A program made the translations under genes and the position numbers. From assembly GCA_021817845.1 (NCBI GenBank), contig JAKAFW010000001.1, forward strand, positions 1 to 64,000: 64,000 bases of DNA. The letters run 5' to 3'. Each line of letters opens with the position of its first letter. Positions within the stretch are counted from its first letter, which is position 1. The stretch is from FEN-1297 sp021817845 (GTDB lineage: Bacteria; Bacteroidota; Ignavibacteria; Ignavibacteriales; Ignavibacteriaceae). Below the pieces are notes generated by a model. It was given only the letters and a program-made list of their open reading frames with translations, was not told where the DNA came from and made no database searches. This document shows, piece after piece, positions 7,905 to 16,570 of the stretch.

Positions 7905-8858
7905 TTGACAATAGATTCCATAAATATTAATAATTTTAAGTCAATTAGAAAACTAGGTATAGAAAAACCTGGGAATTTCCTTGTCTTTGTTGGTGCAAAC
8001 GCTTCAGGTAAATCTAATATTTTTGAAGCACTAGAATTTGCTAATAGCGTTTATAAATTAGGGAATGAAGCTATCAGTTTGTTTGGCGGAAATGATGAAA
8101 TAAGAAATTTCAACTTACCTATGCCCTTCTACTTTAAGTTTGGCAATTATGATGATTTTATAGATATTGAAGAAAAAGTTGATGATCACAAAAGATCAAT
8201 TTTATTACCTTTAAGGAATACTTCTTCTTATAATCAGTTTACTGAAAATTTTTCTAGAATTTTTTATGGAAAATCCCAGTATGTTAAAATCAATATAAAT
8301 GATGACAGTAAACTCAGACTTGATTGTAAAAATTTAGAAAAAGTTTTGGGGCGACTATTAAGTGAACGAGAAAAGAAAGAAGAAATAATTGAAATATTAC
8401 AAACACTTATTCCAGAATTTAATGATATAGAAATAGTTAAAAGTGAATATTCAAAAGAAGATAGAATTAATGTTTATGAAAAAAATGCCTCAAAACCTTT
8501 TTCAGGAAATTTAATCTCCGATGGAACTTATAATATCTTATCACTTATAACAGCAGTCTTACAAAATGATGAACCTCAATTCTTATGCATCGAAGAACCA
8601 GAAAATGGTTTAAATCCTAAAGTAGTAAAAGAATTAGTGATTTTTTTTAGAGAACAATGTGAATTAAACGGACATTATATTTGGCTTTCAACACATTCTC
8701 AGTCATTAGTAAATGTTTTATCTCCAAAGGAAATTATTATTGTAGATAAAAAAGAAGGACAAACAAAAATAAAACAAATTGATGGATTGGATCTACATGG
8801 ACTAAAAGTAGATGAAGCTTGGCTTTCAAATGTATTTGGTGGGGGTATACCTTGGTGA
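7905..8858 (+). CDS. AAA_21/OLD-like ATP-binding protein, candidate defence ATPase
   Basis: 317 residues. It starts with a RecF/SMC-type N-terminus (INNFKSIRKL) and a Walker A motif GANASGKS (residues 30-37). It also has a compact signature LISDGTYNIL, Walker B FLCIEEPENGLNP and a switch histidine in LSTHSQSL. The coiled-coil arms are short. This is the AAA_21 class of ABC-type ATPases often paired with nuclease-like partners in antiphage or toxin-like modules. The start is TTG at 7905 with AAGGTG seven bases upstream; the nearby GTG runs into a stop. The end overlaps the next gene by 4 bases (GTGA), implying tight coupling. The specific function is inferred. Confidence 0.75.
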   Translation: MTIDSININNFKSIRKLGIEKPGNFLVFVGANASGKSNIFEALEFANSVYKLGNEAISLFGGNDEIRNFNLPMPFYFKFGNYDDFIDIEEKVDDHKRSILLPLRNTSSYNQFTENFSRIFYGKSQYVKININDDSKLRLDCKNLEKVLGRLLSEREKKEEIIEILQTLIPEFNDIEIVKSEYSKEDRINVYEKNASKPFSGNLISDGTYNILSLITAVLQNDEPQFLCIEEPENGLNPKVVKELVIFFREQCELNGHYIWLSTHSQSLVNVLSPKEIIIVDKKEGQTKIKQIDGLDLHGLKVDEAWLSNVFGGGIPW

Positions 8859-9421
8859 AAAGGGTGGGGTTTATTGGCGAAGGTGAGAGCGAAACAATAA
8901 TATTAAATTCTGATAGTTTTCAAGATTTATTGAACAGAAAGAATGTAGAGAGTGTTGGGGTCTTTGATGCAGGTGGTATTGATAATCTAAAAAATTATAA
9001 TACTAAAGTTGATTCATTTATTAAAATTTTTAATGATAGGAAAGCAGATAAAATATTTTTTTTAGGTGACTTGGACTTTGAAAAATGTTTGGTCAACCAA
9101 AAGAATTCATTTTACAGATATGATGAAAAACAAGTGATAGTCATTTCAGTTCGAGCTATTGAGGCGTGGTATTTAGCAGATTCGGTTACTTTATCATCAA
9201 TCTTTAAGAAAAAATATATATATTCCCAACCTGAAAATACTGAGGATTTACCATTTGAAGTTTTAAAAAAAGAATTCTTGCAAGAAACAGGTCGTGGTAT
9301 TGGTTCTAAAGTTCGCTTGAGTCATTACATGATTAGAAATGGATTTTCAATAGAAAATGCAATCCAGCATAAAAATTGTAAAAGCATACAGTATTTCTTT
9401 ATTAAATTGTTCACTAATTAA
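8855..9421 (+). CDS. DUF4276-like (TOPRIM-like) partner of the ATPase
   Basis: 188 residues from GTG 8855, which overlaps the ATPase stop in GTGA. Two acidic patches resemble a TOPRIM metal site: GEGESE near the N-terminus (residues 7-12) and LGDLDFE in the middle. The later RAIEAWYLAD stretch is characteristic of DUF4276 proteins. DUF4276 genes commonly follow AAA_21 ATPase genes, an arrangement like OLD-family or PARIS-type ATPase/TOPRIM pairs. I infer a nuclease-like effector controlled by the ATPase. No signal peptide or membrane segment is seen. Confidence 0.65.
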   Translation: MKRVGFIGEGESETIILNSDSFQDLLNRKNVESVGVFDAGGIDNLKNYNTKVDSFIKIFNDRKADKIFFLGDLDFEKCLVNQKNSFYRYDEKQVIVISVRAIEAWYLADSVTLSSIFKKKYIYSQPENTEDLPFEVLKKEFLQETGRGIGSKVRLSHYMIRNGFSIENAIQHKNCKSIQYFFIKLFTN

Positions 9422-9435
9422 AATGAAGTAGTATA

Positions 9436-10809
9436 ATGGAAATATTATTTTTACTTATCGGAATTATTTTAGGTGCGGGCGCCGCCTGGCTTACCTTAAA
9501 ATCAAAAATTGAAAGTGCAAAGAGAATTCTGCCTGAAGAAGTTGAAGGATTAAATGATCAAATCAATAATCTTAATATGGAAAAAAGCAATGCCGACGTA
9601 AGAAATAGATTGTTTGAAGAAAACTTGAAGCAGATTTCTGCCGAGCTTAATTCCGAAAGAGCAAAGGTTCTGCAATTATCATCGGAGAATTCTTCGCTGA
9701 AAGCAGATTACAACAATATTCAAAATAAATTAAGCGAACAGAAGGATGAAATTGAAAAGCTGCAGGAAAGATTTACTAAGGAGTTTGAAAATCTTGCAAA
9801 CAAAATATTTGATGAAAAAAGCACGAAGTTTACCGCTCAGAATAAAGAGAATCTCGACCAGATATTAAATCCGCTTAATGAAAAGATAAATGATTTTGCA
9901 AAGAAGGTTGAAGATATTCATCTGAAAGATTCCAATGAAAGGGCGGGGCTTAGAGAGCAGATAAAAGGCCTGCACGATTTAAATCAACTAATGACAAAGG
10001 AAGCAACCAACCTAACGAATGCTTTAAAAGGACAATCAAAAGCTCAAGGGAACTGGGGAGAATTTATTCTTGAAAATATTTTGGAAAAATCCGGTCTTGT
10101 AAAAGGAAGAGAATATCTTGTTCAAGAAAGTATGACTGCGGAAAGCGGAAAGAGATTTCAGCCGGATGTTTTGATAAAGCTGCCGGAAGAAAAAACAATT
10201 GTAATCGATTCGAAAGTAACTTTAACAGCGTATGAAAAATATTCTTCCGCTGATGATGAAAATGAAAAATCATCCGCACTTAGAGAACATATATTATCGA
10301 TAAGAAATCATATCAAAGGATTGAGCGGGAAGAATTATCAGAATCTCTACCAGATAAAGAGCCTGGATTTTGTTCTGATGTTTATGCCAATTGAGCCAGC
10401 ATTCAGCCTTGCTGTGCAAAATGATCCGGCTATATTCAGTGATGCATTTGAAAAAAATATTGTTATTGTTAGCCCTTCAACTTTGCTTGCGACTTTAAGA
10501 ACAATAGCCAGCATTTGGCGCCAGGAAAAGCAAAATAAAAATGCTCTTGAAATTGCACGTCAAAGTGGCGCATTGTATGATAAGTTTGTGGGATTTGTCG
10601 ATGATTTGGTTAACATCGGTAATAAAATTGATGCATCAAAAACAAGCTATGTAGAGGCAATGAGAAAACTTCACGAAGGAAGCGGCAATCTAGTTAGCCG
10701 TGCAGAAAAAATTAAAACTCTTGGGGCTAAAGTGACTAAATCATTACCTAAGACATTACTGGAGAGGACAGATAACATTGACAGCGAGGAAGAAAATTTG
10801 CTAAGCTAA
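9436..10809 (+). CDS. rmuC: DNA recombination protein RmuC
   Basis: 457 residues. An N-terminal membrane helix (MEILFLLIGIILGAGAAWL) is followed by a long coiled coil (residues about 30-120) and the RmuC domain, with GNWGEFILENILEKSGL, RFQPDVLIKLPEEKTIVIDSK and IASIWRQEKQNKNA. The VIDSK segment is part of a PD-(D/E)XK-like nuclease core. RmuC limits inversions at short repeats, which is notable in a genome with so many inverted repeats. It starts 14 bases after the DUF4276 gene and may share its transcript. Confidence 0.92.
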   Translation: MEILFLLIGIILGAGAAWLTLKSKIESAKRILPEEVEGLNDQINNLNMEKSNADVRNRLFEENLKQISAELNSERAKVLQLSSENSSLKADYNNIQNKLSEQKDEIEKLQERFTKEFENLANKIFDEKSTKFTAQNKENLDQILNPLNEKINDFAKKVEDIHLKDSNERAGLREQIKGLHDLNQLMTKEATNLTNALKGQSKAQGNWGEFILENILEKSGLVKGREYLVQESMTAESGKRFQPDVLIKLPEEKTIVIDSKVTLTAYEKYSSADDENEKSSALREHILSIRNHIKGLSGKNYQNLYQIKSLDFVLMFMPIEPAFSLAVQNDPAIFSDAFEKNIVIVSPSTLLATLRTIASIWRQEKQNKNALEIARQSGALYDKFVGFVDDLVNIGNKIDASKTSYVEAMRKLHEGSGNLVSRAEKIKTLGAKVTKSLPKTLLERTDNIDSEEENLLS

Positions 10810-10819
10810 AAACGATTAT

Positions 10820-11287
10820 TTATTTCCCTATTTTAATTATTTCATCCCATTCTTTTTTTTCGACCGGCATTACTGAGAGCCTGTTTCCGCGTTGAATAAG
10901 TTTCATTTTTGACAGCTTCGAGTTTTCCTTAATTTCTTCCAAAGTAACTGGTGTTCTAAATTCTTTAACAAACTTAATATCTACCATAAACCAAACAGGC
11001 TTTTTGGGATCGCTTGACGGAAAGTAATGTTTACTTTCGGGATCAAATTGAGTATGATCCGGGTAACCTTCTTTAACAACTTCACAAATTCCAATAACAA
11101 CGTTTGGTTCTGTGTTGCTGTAATAAAATAAAACTCCGTCGCCTTTTTTCATCTCATCTCTTAGATAATTTCTCGCTTGATAATTTCTAACGCCATCCCA
11201 AAACGTAGTTTGGTTTTTGCTGTTCTTCAAGTCTTCAATTGAAAAAGCAGTAGGCTCACTTTTTACAAGCCAATATTTCTTTACCAT
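10820..11287 (-). CDS. EVE domain protein
   Basis: 155 residues, a stand-alone EVE domain: YWLVKSEPTAFSIEDL at the N-terminus, TFWDGVRNYQARNYLRDEMKKGD and VLFYYSNTEPNVVIGICEV, as in the thymocyte nuclear protein 1 family. EVE domains fold like PUA/YTH domains and are thought to bind modified bases in DNA or RNA. The gene is convergent with rmuC, 10 bases apart. The biological role here is unknown. Confidence 0.9.
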   Translation of the reverse strand: MVKKYWLVKSEPTAFSIEDLKNSKNQTTFWDGVRNYQARNYLRDEMKKGDGVLFYYSNTEPNVVIGICEVVKEGYPDHTQFDPESKHYFPSSDPKKPVWFMVDIKFVKEFRTPVTLEEIKENSKLSKMKLIQRGNRLSVMPVEKKEWDEIIKIGK

Positions 11288-11473
11288 CTTTTACCTCATA
11301 TTATTTATGGAATTATTCGGAACTAAGATAACAATTTTAACAAAATCCTTGTGTAAGAATTTTCACAATCTAGCTTATAGCAATAGTGTTCGCAAAGAAT
11401 AATATATTGTTGAGTGTTAAATCATGTTCAGCTTTCTAAATTGAAATTATAGTCTGATGGCAATATATTAAAA

Positions 11474-12154
11474 ATGCAAAAATCAAAAATTATGAAAAAA
11501 CTAATCTTACTATCCTTAACTCTTCTTTTTGTGAATGCGTTCTCATTTGCGCAAAACGAAGGGGCATTTCAGATTGCCAGGCTTCAATATGACGGAGGTG
11601 GCGATTGGTATAACGGTCAAACAGAAGAACCCAATTTATTGGACTTCGTTAAGGCGAATACCAATATAAAAGTTAACGATGATTTTACTTCGGTTAATAT
11701 AAATAGTGATGCGATTTTTTCTTATCCGTTTCTTTTTATGACCGGTCACGGTAACGTTTCCTTCACTCCTGATGAAGCCGAACGTTTACGAAAATATTGT
11801 GAGAACGGCGGTTTTCTTTATACAGACGATGACTACGGATTGGATGCATCCTTTAGGAAAGAGATGAAAATTGTTTTTCCGGATAAAGATTTGGTTGAAC
11901 TTCCTTTTAATTATGGATTATATCATGATTTTTACGATTTTCCTAACGGTGTTCCCAAAATTGAAAAACATAATGGCAAGCCGCCTCAAGGTTTTGGTAT
12001 TTTTATTCATGGACGATTAGCTGTTTATTATACCTATGAATCAAATCCCAGCGATGGTTGGGACGATCCAGATGTTCATGGCTTCCATCAAGATAAGAGA
12101 CTTGAGGCTCTTAAGTTTGGCACCAACCTCGTTATATGGGCATTGAGTAATTAA
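11474..12154 (+). CDS. DUF4159 domain secreted protein
   Basis: 226 residues. A signal peptide (MKKLILLSLTLLFVNAFSFAQ) precedes a DUF4159 domain, a glutamine-amidotransferase-like fold with ARLQYDGGGDWY, LFMTGHGNVSFTPDEAERLRKYCENGGFLYTDDD and a C-terminal GTNLVIWALS. DUF4159 genes in Bacteroidota travel with BatA, MoxR and DUF4175 genes; the DUF4175 gene follows 27 bases later. An internal ATG at 11492 (MKKLIL) is an equally good start. The family has no proven function. Confidence 0.85.
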   Translation: MQKSKIMKKLILLSLTLLFVNAFSFAQNEGAFQIARLQYDGGGDWYNGQTEEPNLLDFVKANTNIKVNDDFTSVNINSDAIFSYPFLFMTGHGNVSFTPDEAERLRKYCENGGFLYTDDDYGLDASFRKEMKIVFPDKDLVELPFNYGLYHDFYDFPNGVPKIEKHNGKPPQGFGIFIHGRLAVYYTYESNPSDGWDDPDVHGFHQDKRLEALKFGTNLVIWALSN

Positions 12155-12181
12155 TTAAATGTTCGATGTTAGAAATTTAAA

Positions 12182-15100
12182 GTGGAAAAATATTTAATGA
12201 ACCCACAGTCAGATTATTTTAAAGAGACTATATTCAAATTAGAACAACTAGTGAAAAGAGAATATCTGTTTTCTGCTTTTTTCGGTGTTCAAATTTCTTT
12301 TCTTACCGGAGTTATATTGTTCACCATATTTTCACTTGTTGAAATGTTATGGCATTTTTCTTCTGTCGTAAGAACCGTTTTGTTTTTCCTTTTGGTAGTA
12401 ATATTTGGCGCTGTTTTCATTTATTTGTTTTTGCTTCCGCTCCTTAAATATTTTAAACTATTTAGAAAAGCCGACTATTTTAAGACAGCGAATAAAGTTG
12501 GAAAGCATTTCCCTGATATAAAGGATGACCTTGTAAATGCGATGCAGATTGTTTCGGGACAAAAAAATAAGAATTATTATTCCCAATCTTTAATTGATGC
12601 TTCATTCCAAAACGTTTATAACAAAACTAAGGAAATTAAATTTGAGAGTATTGTAAACTTCAGTAAAACCAAAAAATTTCTTCTGTATGTCGGAGGTGTA
12701 TTCCTTTTTTCTGTTATCTTATTTTTATTGATACCCAATATTCGAACAGCTTCTTTTCGTTTGCTAAATTATAACCAGGAGTTCATACCTCCTCCAAAAT
12801 TCTCCTTATTTGTATCACCCGGCAATTCTCAAGTAACTAAGGGTGATAACATTTCTATTTTAGTTAAAGTAAGCGGAGTAATTCCCCCAAAGGTTTTTTT
12901 AGCCATTAAGGAAAATGATCAAACAAATTTTCAAAACCAGCAGCTTTACGCCGATTCCAGTGGAGTATTTAAATTCATTATGCCCGCCGTACGCAATTCT
13001 TTTAAGTATTATGCTGCTGCTGAGAAAATTAAAAGCGATGAATATTCTATTGATGTTATAAATCGCCCTATAATCAAAACACTTGATGTGAGCATTACTT
13101 CACCCGCATACTCAAAGATTGCTCCGGTTAAACAAAAAGATAATGGAAACATAACTGCACTGCTCGGAAGTTATGTCGATTTGAGTATTTCTTCAACTAA
13201 TGAATTAAAAGCGGCACATATTGAATTTGATGATTCTACAATGACAAAATTAGTCGCGGCCGGTTTCTTAGCGAAAGGAAGATTTAGAGTTAATAAGGAC
13301 AATAATTACAGAATAATATTAACTGATGAAAGTAATAATAAAAACCTTTCTCCTATAAATTATAATATTAAAGCTTTATATGATGCTTATCCTACTATTG
13401 AAATTATTGCTCCCGATAAGGATGTCTTGTTAGCCAATGATAACCGCCTTCCACTTGACACAAAAATTTCAGACGATTATGGATTTACGAAATTACTTCT
13501 ACATTTCAAGCTTTCTTCATCTAAAAATGAAAAACCAGATAAAGAATATAAAACCATTGAAATTCCTATTAACAAAAATCAAATCGAGCAAGAAGTAAAT
13601 TACATTTGGAATTTGTCTTCCCTTAATTTATCAGCCGACGATATAGTTACTTATTATATGGAGGTATTTGATAACGATAATGTTAGCGGACCAAAATCAG
13701 CTAAGTCACCCTCTTTTACTGTGCGCGTTCCTTCCTTAAATGAATTATTAACTAATGCTGATAAAACTCAAAACGAAAGTGAACAAAACCTCAGTCAAAC
13801 ATTAAAGGAGGCAAAGGATCTTAAACAAAAAATGGACAACATTAGCCAGGAACTTAAACAAGATAAAAAGGATATTTCCTGGCAGGAGAAACAAAAAGTT
13901 CAGCAAGCGGTTGATCAATTTAAAAAGCTTCAAGACAAGGTTAATGATGTTGGGAAGAACTTGGAAAAAATGCAGCAGAACCTCCAACAAAATAATCTTA
14001 TTTCAAAAGAAACACTTCAGAAATATATGGAGCTGCAAAAGTTGTTTGATCAAATTGCAAACGACGATTTAAAGAAAGCAATGGAGAAGCTTCAAGATAT
14101 CTTGCAAAATATGAACCGGAAGCAAACTCAAGATGCTATGGAAAATATGAAATTTAACGAAGATCAATTTAAAAATAGTATTGAGAGAACTATGAATCTT
14201 CTTAAGAAAATACAAATAGAACAGAAAATGGATGATTTGGTGAAACGGGCTGAACAAATATCCAAAGACCAAAATGAATTAAAGAATGATACTAAAAACA
14301 GCAGCGAATTAAACCAGGAGCAGAAAAACCAGCTAAGTAATAAGCAAGATGAAATTTCGCAAGATTTGAAAGAGATGTCAAAACAACTTGACGAGCTTTC
14401 TAAGAAAATGGACGAGTTGAAAGATATGCCTAAAGATCAGCTTGCTAAATTGAAAGATCAATTTGACAAGCAGCAAAATCCGGAAACTTCGCAGAAAGCT
14501 TCTCAAGATATAAAGCAAAGTAGTATGCAGCAGGCTGAACAAAATCAATCTCAGATTTCCGAAAATATGAATCAGATGAAACAGCAAATGCAGCAGCTTC
14601 AGAAATCAATGGCACAGCAAAGCCAAATGCAAGCTTTTAAAGATATGATGAAAATTACTAATAATCTTCTAACGCTGTCTAAAGATCAGGAGCAATTGCA
14701 AAAGCAAACTGAAAATATGAATCCGAATAGTTCTTCGTTTGATAAAAATGCCCGCGAGCAAAAGGAAATACAAAGTAATCTTGATAAAGTTATGCAGCAG
14801 ATGTCATCTCTTTCGCAAAAGACTTTTTCTATTACTCCGGAAATGGGGAAATCTTTAGGCGATGCGCAAAATGAGATGAAACAATCAATGCAGGGAATGC
14901 AGAACCGGAACGCCAATCAATCTGCAAATAGCCAGAATAAAGCTATGGCATCGCTTAATGAAGCCGCCGAGATGATGAAAAACAGTATGGAATCAATGAT
15001 GAAAGGCAGTGGGCAGGGTGGTGGTATGATGTCTTTGATGCAGCAGCTTCAACAAATGTCGGGGCAACAAATGAGTTTGAATAATTTAACACAGATGTTG

Positions 15101-15586
15101 CAAAAAGAGATGAGCGGAAATTTATCGGCACAACAACAAGCAGAGTTACAAAAAATTGCGCAGCAACAGGAAATGTTAAGGAAATCTCTTGAGCAGTTAA
15201 ATAAAGAAGCACAAAAATCTGGAGAAACAAAAAAAATCCCCGCAGATCTTAACGATATCGCAAAAAAAATGCAAGAGATAGTAAAAAATCTAAACTCAGA
15301 CAACTTAAATGAAAAGACAGTCCAACAGCAGGAGCATATTCTTTCACGTTTGCTTGATGCGCAGCGGTCTATCAACGAAAGGGATTTTGAGAATAAAAGG
15401 GAATCAATCGCAGGAAAAGACGAAGCCCGCCAGTCTCCGTCAGAACTCAATCTATCCAACCAGAAAGATATTAACAAAATTAAAGATGAATTAAATAAAG
15501 CCGCCCAGGAAGGCTACAAAAAAGATTATGAAGATTTAATAAAAAAATATTATGAGGCGTTACAAAAGGAGAATGTAAAAAATTAG
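12182..15586 (+). CDS. DUF4175-type large membrane protein with Gln/Met-rich coiled coil
   Basis: 1134 residues. Two N-terminal transmembrane helices (residues about 28-90) and a third near 165-185 anchor a beta-rich periplasmic region (about 200-500). From about residue 520 to 1100 there is a very long low-complexity coiled coil rich in Gln, Lys, Met and Asn (for example QQMQQLQKSMAQQSQMQ). This matches DUF4175 proteins from the BatA/DUF4159 neighbourhood. The start is uncertain: GTG 12182 gives the longest form, ATG 12197 is also possible and neither has a strong ribosome-binding site. It ends with a 4-base convergent overlap with the CDF gene. Function is unknown; a cell-envelope scaffold is plausible. 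Confidence 0.8.
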   Translation: MEKYLMNPQSDYFKETIFKLEQLVKREYLFSAFFGVQISFLTGVILFTIFSLVEMLWHFSSVVRTVLFFLLVVIFGAVFIYLFLLPLLKYFKLFRKADYFKTANKVGKHFPDIKDDLVNAMQIVSGQKNKNYYSQSLIDASFQNVYNKTKEIKFESIVNFSKTKKFLLYVGGVFLFSVILFLLIPNIRTASFRLLNYNQEFIPPPKFSLFVSPGNSQVTKGDNISILVKVSGVIPPKVFLAIKENDQTNFQNQQLYADSSGVFKFIMPAVRNSFKYYAAAEKIKSDEYSIDVINRPIIKTLDVSITSPAYSKIAPVKQKDNGNITALLGSYVDLSISSTNELKAAHIEFDDSTMTKLVAAGFLAKGRFRVNKDNNYRIILTDESNNKNLSPINYNIKALYDAYPTIEIIAPDKDVLLANDNRLPLDTKISDDYGFTKLLLHFKLSSSKNEKPDKEYKTIEIPINKNQIEQEVNYIWNLSSLNLSADDIVTYYMEVFDNDNVSGPKSAKSPSFTVRVPSLNELLTNADKTQNESEQNLSQTLKEAKDLKQKMDNISQELKQDKKDISWQEKQKVQQAVDQFKKLQDKVNDVGKNLEKMQQNLQQNNLISKETLQKYMELQKLFDQIANDDLKKAMEKLQDILQNMNRKQTQDAMENMKFNEDQFKNSIERTMNLLKKIQIEQKMDDLVKRAEQISKDQNELKNDTKNSSELNQEQKNQLSNKQDEISQDLKEMSKQLDELSKKMDELKDMPKDQLAKLKDQFDKQQNPETSQKASQDIKQSSMQQAEQNQSQISENMNQMKQQMQQLQKSMAQQSQMQAFKDMMKITNNLLTLSKDQEQLQKQTENMNPNSSSFDKNAREQKEIQSNLDKVMQQMSSLSQKTFSITPEMGKSLGDAQNEMKQSMQGMQNRNANQSANSQNKAMASLNEAAEMMKNSMESMMKGSGQGGGMMSLMQQLQQMSGQQMSLNNLTQMLQKEMSGNLSAQQQAELQKIAQQQEMLRKSLEQLNKEAQKSGETKKIPADLNDIAKKMQEIVKNLNSDNLNEKTVQQQEHILSRLLDAQRSINERDFENKRESIAGKDEARQSPSELNLSNQKDINKIKDELNKAAQEGYKKDYEDLIKKYYEALQKENVKN

Positions 15587-16434
15587 ACCGGGTCGATGTG
15601 AACAAAAACTTTGCTAATCTCCGGTAAGTCTGCAATTGCATTTTGTACTTCCAAGCCGATTTTATGGGAAGATTCAGTTGTAACATTTTTATCGACATCA
15701 ATATGAATTTCAATATGAAATTTATTTCCGACATAATGAGATTTTAATTCATTCAATCCTTTTACGCCCTCAATCTTTAATGCAGTGTTTGCAATTTCTA
15801 AAATAAGATTTTCATCTGCCGCCTTTCCCATTAAATAATCAATATTCTCTTTTGCTATTTGGTAGCCTGATCTTAAAATAAATGTTGCAATAATTATCCC
15901 TGCAATACCATCCACGTAAGGCAATCCCATTTGAACCCCAAATATTCCAATTATGGAAAGTGATGAGGCAAGAACGTCATTTAAGCTATCTACGGCGCCG
16001 GCTTTTAATGCGGGGCTTCTAAAGGTCTTGCCTATTCTCGATTGATATCTTGTAAGTAAAAATTTTACGACTATTGTAACAAAAAGAATTACATATACGA
16101 AAACAGAAATGTGAGTTTGGTATGGAGTTAATATTCTCTTTATCGACTCTTCAATCAGATTGATTCCTACAATGGCAGTGAAAAGGGCTATTAAGAAAAC
16201 CGCAATAGGTTGAGCGGCATTGTGCCCAAACTGATGGTCACTATCCGGCTTTTTCAAAGAAATCTTTACGCTATACATTATAGCACCGCTGGCGATAATA
16301 TCGGTAAGTGAATTAATAGCGTCTGAAATAACTGCAATTGAATTTGAAATTATTCCTGCAAACGCTTTAATAAAAAACAAAAAAATATTTACCGCAAGTG
16401 TCAGGCTTGCCGCTTTCTTTAATGATTTTGACAT
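15583..16434 (-). CDS. Cation diffusion facilitator transporter, likely manganese type
   Basis: 283 residues with six membrane helices and a C-terminal cytoplasmic domain, the normal CDF layout. Metal site A can be read from helix 2 (DAINSLTDIIAS, giving Asn41 and Asp45) and helix 5 (AVDSLNDVLAS, giving Asp149 and Asp153), counted from the ATG at 16434. An Asn-Asp/Asp-Asp set is the pattern reported for manganese exporters such as MntE, whereas zinc exporters carry His or Asp at the first place of the helix 5 pair. I therefore infer Mn2+ export. An upstream in-frame TTG at 16440 is a weaker start. Confidence 0.88.
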   Translation of the reverse strand: MSKSLKKAASLTLAVNIFLFFIKAFAGIISNSIAVISDAINSLTDIIASGAIMYSVKISLKKPDSDHQFGHNAAQPIAVFLIALFTAIVGINLIEESIKRILTPYQTHISVFVYVILFVTIVVKFLLTRYQSRIGKTFRSPALKAGAVDSLNDVLASSLSIIGIFGVQMGLPYVDGIAGIIIATFILRSGYQIAKENIDYLMGKAADENLILEIANTALKIEGVKGLNELKSHYVGNKFHIEIHIDVDKNVTTESSHKIGLEVQNAIADLPEISKVFVHIDPV

Positions 16435-16570
16435 TACCAAGAAGATTTTGAAATTGAACGATAAAATAACGAAAAAATTAATCTAATTGACATTGATTCT
16501 CATTCTTCCTTTAAATAATTTTAATGTGGAATTAATTATTCAAAAAGGGTTTTTATTAAGAGGTATTATA

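Noticed and set aside
8819..8854. Longer start for the DUF4276 gene inside the ATPase
   Set aside because: The extra 12 residues come from a frame overlapping the ATPase C-terminus; the GTG at 8855 in a GTGA overlap is the standard coupled start.
13802..15477. Several long reverse-strand open frames across the DUF4175 gene
   Set aside because: They lie opposite a Gln/Lys/Met-rich coiled coil, whose codons give stop-free antisense frames of Leu/Phe/Ser-rich nonsense protein. They have no ribosome-binding sites or family motifs.
16487..16570. N-terminal extension of the aminotransferase (28 codons)
   Set aside because: ATG 16571 has an excellent ribosome-binding site (AAGAGG) and matches the family N-terminus; the extension is not supported.
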